Shown here: one piece after another, positions 59,140 through 64,000 of the stretch
Layout of the letters: each line of letters begins with the position of its first letter
How positions within the stretch are numbered: the stretch's first letter is position 1
Assembly: GCA_039720395.1 (NCBI GenBank)
Contig: CM077820.1
Location: 55,992,196 to 56,056,195 of the forward strand
Source of the DNA: Liquidambar formosana
Taxonomy: Eukaryota; Streptophyta; Magnoliopsida; Saxifragales; Altingiaceae
Length of the DNA: 64,000 bases
Direction of reading: 5' to 3'
Made by a program: the position numbers and the translations under genes
Notes under the pieces: generated by a model
Database searches by the model: none
Seen by the model: the letters and a program-made list of their open reading frames with translations, nothing else
Told to the model about the DNA's origin: nothing

Positions 59140-60069
59140 TCGATCGGGGTTCAAAAAAAACATATCGAGCCTGCTTAACTTTTTGTTGTGTTGGGGTATT
59201 TTTACCGAGTGAAGGTAGTCGGGTTTGAAACCCATTTTTTCTTTTATTTTCTTTTCTCTTTACTGGTTCTCTCTCCCCGTCGAACCCAATCGGAGCCCTA
59301 GGATTATTCGCTGCCCCTGTTCCGGCGTTTCTCCCTTGCTACCCAATCCTTTCTGCCGTGCTTTTCGCGATTTGGGTTGGTTGGCCTCCATCTTTGGGTA
59401 AGTCTGCCCTATTCTCTTGTGTTTCATTTTTGTAATTTTTTTATGCCTGCCTCTCGCACCGTATTTTTCTCTTGGTAATTTCTTTGCTGTAATGGGCATT
59501 ACTGTGCTTGGTTTTTCGGTGTTGGGGGTTTGGTACTGGGGTTTTCTGTTCTTGGATTGAAGGGCCTGGCCAGGGTTGCTCTTGGTTTCCCTCTCTGGTT
59601 TGGGGTTTTTGCTGACCAGTGACTAAAGGAAAGGGGTGTTTAATGTGTTCTTGGCTTGACGGTTGCTGCGCAGTTTTGGTTTGCTCGTGTGACCTTGGGT
59701 TCTGATTTCGTGGCTTCCCTGTGTTGCGTTGGACACTGCTTGACCTTGGATTTCTCATAGGCTTGTGGCTTTCCTTTTCGGTTTGTGTCTGTGAGGATAG
59801 TATTTCGGATCCCCTGCTTGCCTCTGGTGTTATTCCCTGGGTTCGACCTGTGATTTCACTGGACAGTGGCTATGGTGTCTGACTATTTGGAAGTGCTATC
59901 TGTGGGTTGCCAGGCTGGAAGGATTGGTGCTCTCTGTTGCTAGGCTTGGTTTGTCGGTTATGTGTTTGAATGCTGTTGGTTGTTAGCATTGAGCCTTCAG
60001 TGTTGCTTGTCTTTTGGAATTTAGCCTGGGCTTTCTGGTGCTGTTTCTCCCATTTGGTTTATTGCTGGC
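59140..60069 (+). other. Leader-like region of the transposon-type ORF
   Basis: GC- and T-rich sequence unlike the flanking satellite, with no convincing ORF on the + strand. Probably 5' untranslated or intron sequence of the 60-kb ORF. The minus-strand frame at 59,441-59,758 has no recognisable domain. Confidence 0.45.
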
Positions 60070-61461
60070 TTGTGGCCAGTTATTGGCTGCATGTGCTGCT
60101 GTGCCTTGTTCTCTGTGCTGTTCTCCATGTTGCTTGAGTTAGGCTTGGTGTTGGCAGTGTTGCTGGCTGCTGGTTCTAGTAGGGGCCGTGGCCGGGCCAA
60201 GGGTATTGTGATCGATGAGTCAGCTCGGTCAGGCCGTGGTCGGGGCCGGGGCCGGGGACGGGGCCAAGCCACTGCCTCTAACAAAGACAAAGGCAAAGGC
60301 AAGGCCACTCCTGCAGGGAAAAGAAAGAATAAGCGTATGCCCCGTTCCCCTACACCATCGGAGAGTTCAGCTTCTGATTTTTCTGGAGATGCGGATCCTG
60401 CCTCCTCTCCTGTGGTTGCCAGTGATTCTGCTTTACCCCGCGATGCGGTGCTTGGGACTGATGTTCTTGCCACCATGGTGATGGGTCTTGAGGTGGTTGA
60501 GTCCTGGTGGAGTATTCCTGAATCCAAGCAGTCCTATTTGTCTCATTTTTCTCGTCGGAAAGTGTTATGCGAGCGGGTTGTGGACCTTGATGGGATCGCC
60601 AATGGGTTTGTCAATCAGCAATTTCAACATCGTCATTGGCGCTCTATTCTGAACTTGGAGGGTCGTATTTATCCTCGGTTGGTTCAGATTTTCTATGCCA
60701 ACTTTTCAGATTGGGATACTAGTCAATGGCGGCTTAATTCGAATGTTCTGGGTGTTGAACTTGAGTTCTCCGCTTATACAGTGGCTCGGTTTCTTGGTTT
60801 GCGCCGGGTTGACTCTCCCAGCATTCCTTCTGATGACCCATCTCAGACTCCGTCGATCGCTGATGTCTATGCCACTTTGTGCGGCAGCCCGATCGAGGTG
60901 AAAGGTGTGCTTCGTGCTAGTGCCATGACCGAAAACTATCAAGTCCTTCATAAGGTTGTGTGCAATACAATCTTATTGACTACTCACCAGTCGGAGGTTC
61001 CAGTTGAGCGCGCTCGGTTTTTATATGCGATTGGTGTTGGTAGCTCTATCGACTTGGCCTCTTTGATTGTCAAGCTCGTTTACCAGGCCTCTCAGGTTAC
61101 CTCTACATCGATTGGGTTGCCGTTTGGAGTCTTGCTCTCAAGTTTTATGCTTTCCAAGGGGGTTCCTGCCGATATTCAGTTTTGTGACCAGCAGCGTGCC
61201 ATCTCTGATGTTACCTTGAAACAGAGCTTGGGGCAACGTAAAGGGAAACAGGCTCGCCTTGCTCCTAATTCAGCTACCTCCCCTATGCCACCTCCTGTTG
61301 CACCTCATGCTCCTGCTCCTACGCCTCTTACTGCAGATCAGTTTACTCGGATTATGGATGTTTTGTCTAAGATGTGTGATCAGATGGGTCAGATTGAGGC
61401 TCACTTGGCTGCTCGTGATGGTCCTATGCCTCCGTTACATCCTCGTGGTCGTGGCCATTAG
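60070..61461 (+). CDS. Plant-transposon-type ORF (Transposase_32-like / Athila ORF1-like)
   Basis: Encodes 463 residues without interruption. After a hydrophobic start (1-36), a Gly-Arg-rich basic segment (38-65) and a Lys/Ser-rich linker, residues about 160-390 carry a globular region with RRKVLCERVVDLDG, RIYPRLVQIFYANFSDW (200-215) and an ELEFSAYTVARFLGL motif (230-244). This pattern belongs to the 'putative plant transposon protein' domain found in Athila-type and other LTR elements. A Pro-rich linker (about 400-425) precedes a helical tail and HPRGRGH. The hydrophobic N-terminus may be untranslated or intron sequence, so the true start could be later. The block carrying it interrupts the satellite. 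Codon use is GC-richer than the surroundings. No protease, reverse transcriptase or integrase follows. Confidence 0.7.
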   Translation: MWPVIGCMCCCALFSVLFSMLLELGLVLAVLLAAGSSRGRGRAKGIVIDESARSGRGRGRGRGRGQATASNKDKGKGKATPAGKRKNKRMPRSPTPSESSASDFSGDADPASSPVVASDSALPRDAVLGTDVLATMVMGLEVVESWWSIPESKQSYLSHFSRRKVLCERVVDLDGIANGFVNQQFQHRHWRSILNLEGRIYPRLVQIFYANFSDWDTSQWRLNSNVLGVELEFSAYTVARFLGLRRVDSPSIPSDDPSQTPSIADVYATLCGSPIEVKGVLRASAMTENYQVLHKVVCNTILLTTHQSEVPVERARFLYAIGVGSSIDLASLIVKLVYQASQVTSTSIGLPFGVLLSSFMLSKGVPADIQFCDQQRAISDVTLKQSLGQRKGKQARLAPNSATSPMPPPVAPHAPAPTPLTADQFTRIMDVLSKMCDQMGQIEAHLAARDGPMPPLHPRGRGH

Positions 61462-62104
61462 CTAATAGGTCTCCTTGTTTAGTTTTCTTAGATCTTTTGG
61501 ATGTCTTAGCTAGTTTGGGGGTTCTTGGTGATTCGTTTTTTGGTGATTGGTTGGCCATCGCGTTGTGGCATTTTGTGGCTTTAGGTATTTCACAATCTGG
61601 TTGGGGGTTTCTTGTTTTCTTTGTGCTTGACAGTTCTGATTTGTCCTGTTTGTCTTGTGCTTACTTGGTTTGCCATTTCTTGACAAAAAGGGGGAGAAGT
61701 GTTTAGTTAATCATCCTTATATTCATTTAGTGGTATATTGTACTTCTATCTGTGATATTATGATGGGTATCGTTCGTGATTGATTGCGGTCACAGTTTGA
61801 GCTTTTGAGAAGTGGATATGCGTGTGAGAGTCTGTAGGTTGGGGAGAGATGCCATTAAGCTATGAGGCCTTGGCAGTTGGCACATAAACATCAAATTTGC
61901 TTCATAAATGTGAATAAAATAAAAACAATATAGAAAAAAAAAAAGCACATAACAACTTGTGCAATTTCTTCTTTCCCAAACCTTTTTAGGTTTTTGAAAT
62001 TGAACCATACTCTGCTTCAGGTTATTCCAAGGTTCTTCCACCAAGCACTCATGTTCCTGAGTAAATATTGTTGCCTAACTAAAATGACGCAAAAATTATG
62101 TAGC
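61462..62104 (+). other. 3' flank of the transposon-type ORF
   Basis: T/G-rich sequence without a supported gene, ending where the right-hand satellite resumes near 62,105. The open frame at 61,497-61,706 follows the same T/G bias and shows no domain. Confidence 0.5.
61684..61697 (+). other. Purine tract, possible polypurine tract
   Basis: CAAAAAGGGGGAGA, preceded by TTGACA, 220 bases after the ORF stop. Plant LTR elements use similar tracts just before the 3' LTR, but no LTR pair was found here. Confidence 0.4.
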
Positions 62105-64000
62105 ACACAAAGAAAACACAAAAAAGAGAAGAGAAAAGAAACAATGCATATGTTTTGATTTTAGACAGTACACTTTAATGCACTCATGCGTACATGATAT
62201 AAGTTCATAGTGTACATATTATATCCCCATGTGGTACATTTGGGGTTGGAAAAACATATAGGATTGTTGAAACACTTTATGGTACTGAAATGATATTTAC
62301 CCGTAATATATTTTTAGTTAAGAGTAAAAAAAAAAGAAGAAAGAACGTAACGAAGTGTTTAGGTTATAAGCATGTTATTATGAATTAATACATACATGTT
62401 TTGAGTGTAGAGCGTACATTTTAAGGCACTCATGCGTACAACATATAAGTTTGTAGTGTAAATATTGTATCCTCATTTGGTACATTTGGGGTCGGGATCA
62501 CACTAGGTATTTTTTTATCATTTTAGGGTATTGAAATGATGTTTTGAGTGTATAGCGTACATTTTAAGGCACTTATACATACCAGCTATAAGTTTGTAGC
62601 GTACATATTGTATGCTCACTTGGTACATTTGGGGTCGGGGGATAACATTTGGTATTTTTTGATCATTTTAGGGTACTGAAATGAAATTTGGGGTACTAAA
62701 ATTTATTACGCTCTACACTCAGAACAATGTTCCGATGTGGTAAGGCTATAGGCATGTTATGAAGAATTAGTAATTACTTTGAAGGGAAAAAAAAAAAACA
62801 TAAAAAAGAGGAGATAAGAAACAATGCATATGTTTTGAGTATTGAGCGTACATTTTAAAGCACTCATGCGTACAAGCTATTAGTTTGTAGTGTACATATT
62901 TTATGCTCATTTGGTACAGTTGGGGTCAAGATCACATTTGGTATTTTTTGAACATTTTAGGATACTGAAATGATATTTGGGGTACTAAAATTTATTACGC
63001 AACAAAAAAACAATTTTATGATGTGTTAAGGGTATAGGCATGTTATAAAGAATTAGTAATTACTTTGAAGGGAAAAAAAACACAAAAAAGAGGAGAGAAA
63101 AGAAACAATGCATATGTTTTGATTTTAGGGCGTACATTTTAATGCCCTCATGTGTACCTGATATAAGTTCATAGTGTACATATTATATCCCCATTTGGTA
63201 CATTTGGGGTTAGAACCACATTTAGGATTGTTGAAACACTTTATGCTACCGAAATTATATTTACCCAGACTATATTTTTATTTGAGTAACATAAATAAAG
63301 AAAGAATGTAACGAAGTGTTTAGGTTATAAGCATGTTATTATGAATTACTACGTACATGTTTTGAGTGTAGAGTGTACATTTTAAGGCACTCATGCGTAC
63401 AACGTATAAGTTGGTAGCGTACATATTATACCCTCATTTGGTACATTTGGGGTCGGGATCACATTTGGTATTTTTTGATCAATTTAGGGTACTGAAATGA
63501 TATTTGGGGTACTAAAATTTATTACGCAACAAAAAAACGATGTTCCGATGTGTAAAGGCTATAGGCATGTTATAAACAATTAGTAATTACTTTAAGGGGA
63601 AAAAAAAAAACATAAAAAAGAGGAGATACGAAACAATGCATATGTTTTGGGTGTAGAGCGTACATTTTAAGGCACTCATGCGTACAAGCTATAAGTTTGT
63701 AGCATACATATTGTATGGTCATTTTGTACATTCGGGGTCGGGATCACATTTGGTATTTTTTGAAAATTTTAGGATACTGAAATGATATTTACCCGTACTA
63801 TATTTTTATTTGAGTAAAAAAATAAAGAAACAATGTAACGAAGTGTTTAGGTTATAAGCATGTTATTATGAATTACTATGTACATGTTTTGGGTGTAGAG
63901 CGTACATTTTAAGGCACTCATGCGTACAAGCTATATGTTTGTAGCGTACATATTGTTTGCTCATTTGGTACATTTGGGGTCGGGATCACATTTGGTATTT
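62105..64000 (+). repeat. Right-hand satellite block, diverged, two unit types alternating
   Basis: Related to the 276-bp satellite (GTAGAGCGTACATTTTAAGG, ACTCATGCGTACAA, GGTACATTTGGGGTCGGGA) but with units differing from each other. Type 1 units carry ACAATGCATATGTTTTG (62,141, 62,821, 63,105, 63,633) and type 2 carry CGAAGTGTTTAGGTTATAAG (62,351, 63,312, 63,839). From 63,105 on, 1-2 pairs repeat about every 528 bp, a higher-order pattern. The block runs off the window end. Confidence 0.92.

Noticed and set aside
58767..59228. Overlapping open frames on both strands rich in RIDRP or IDP phrases
   Set aside because: The frames stay open only because the 69-bp repeat is a multiple of three; no domain or start context supports coding.
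60021..60527. 168-residue minus-strand frame with an RPRPRPRPRP run
   Set aside because: It is the antisense shadow of the Gly-Arg-rich part of the 463-residue ORF.

Overview
The window is nuclear DNA of a flowering plant. It is AT-rich, has long introns with GT/AG borders, and carries plant-type genes (a Miro GTPase, a RAD21 cohesin relative, neprosin and HSP20 remnants) in a dense background of plant transposons. No species can be named from sequence alone. All gene models were read by eye from splice sites and reading frame; no database search was run.

Layout: (1) 0.8-10.1 kb holds the 3' half of a mitochondrial Rho GTPase (MIRO) gene on the + strand. Its nine exons join in frame to a normal stop, and its introns hold a SINE, a Stowaway-type MITE, a LINE remnant split by a hAT-type element, and a second LINE fragment. 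(2) 10.1-28 kb is a transposon graveyard: a Ty3/gypsy gag remnant, a Helitron-like element with two 5' ends, a frameshifted small heat-shock pseudogene, a complete 398-bp TRIM with primer-binding site, and a ~5.1-kb LTR-like element with a 5-bp target duplication that contains a nested 909-bp tandem duplication. (3) 28-36 kb is mostly gene-free, with diverged satellite units and a neprosin pseudogene. (4) 36.8-40.4 kb carries three small ORFs on both strands that share an exactly spaced motif and appear to form an unrecognised protein family. (5) 44.3-47.5 kb is a 5'-truncated RAD21/SCC1 copy with a premature stop. (6) 48.8-52.7 kb is an apparently intact 12-exon gene for a 711-residue protein with a Ulp1-type (C48) protease domain. 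(7) 53.7-64 kb is satellite territory: a 276-bp tandem array whose inner units look identical, an inserted block with a 463-residue plant-transposon-type ORF, then older related repeats to the window end.

Only MIRO, and possibly the Ulp1-type gene and the three small ORFs, look able to make a full-length product. The best candidate for something undescribed is the 36.8-53 kb block, where the three-member ORF family lies near an intact transposon-type Ulp1 protease gene and a captured-looking cohesin fragment.
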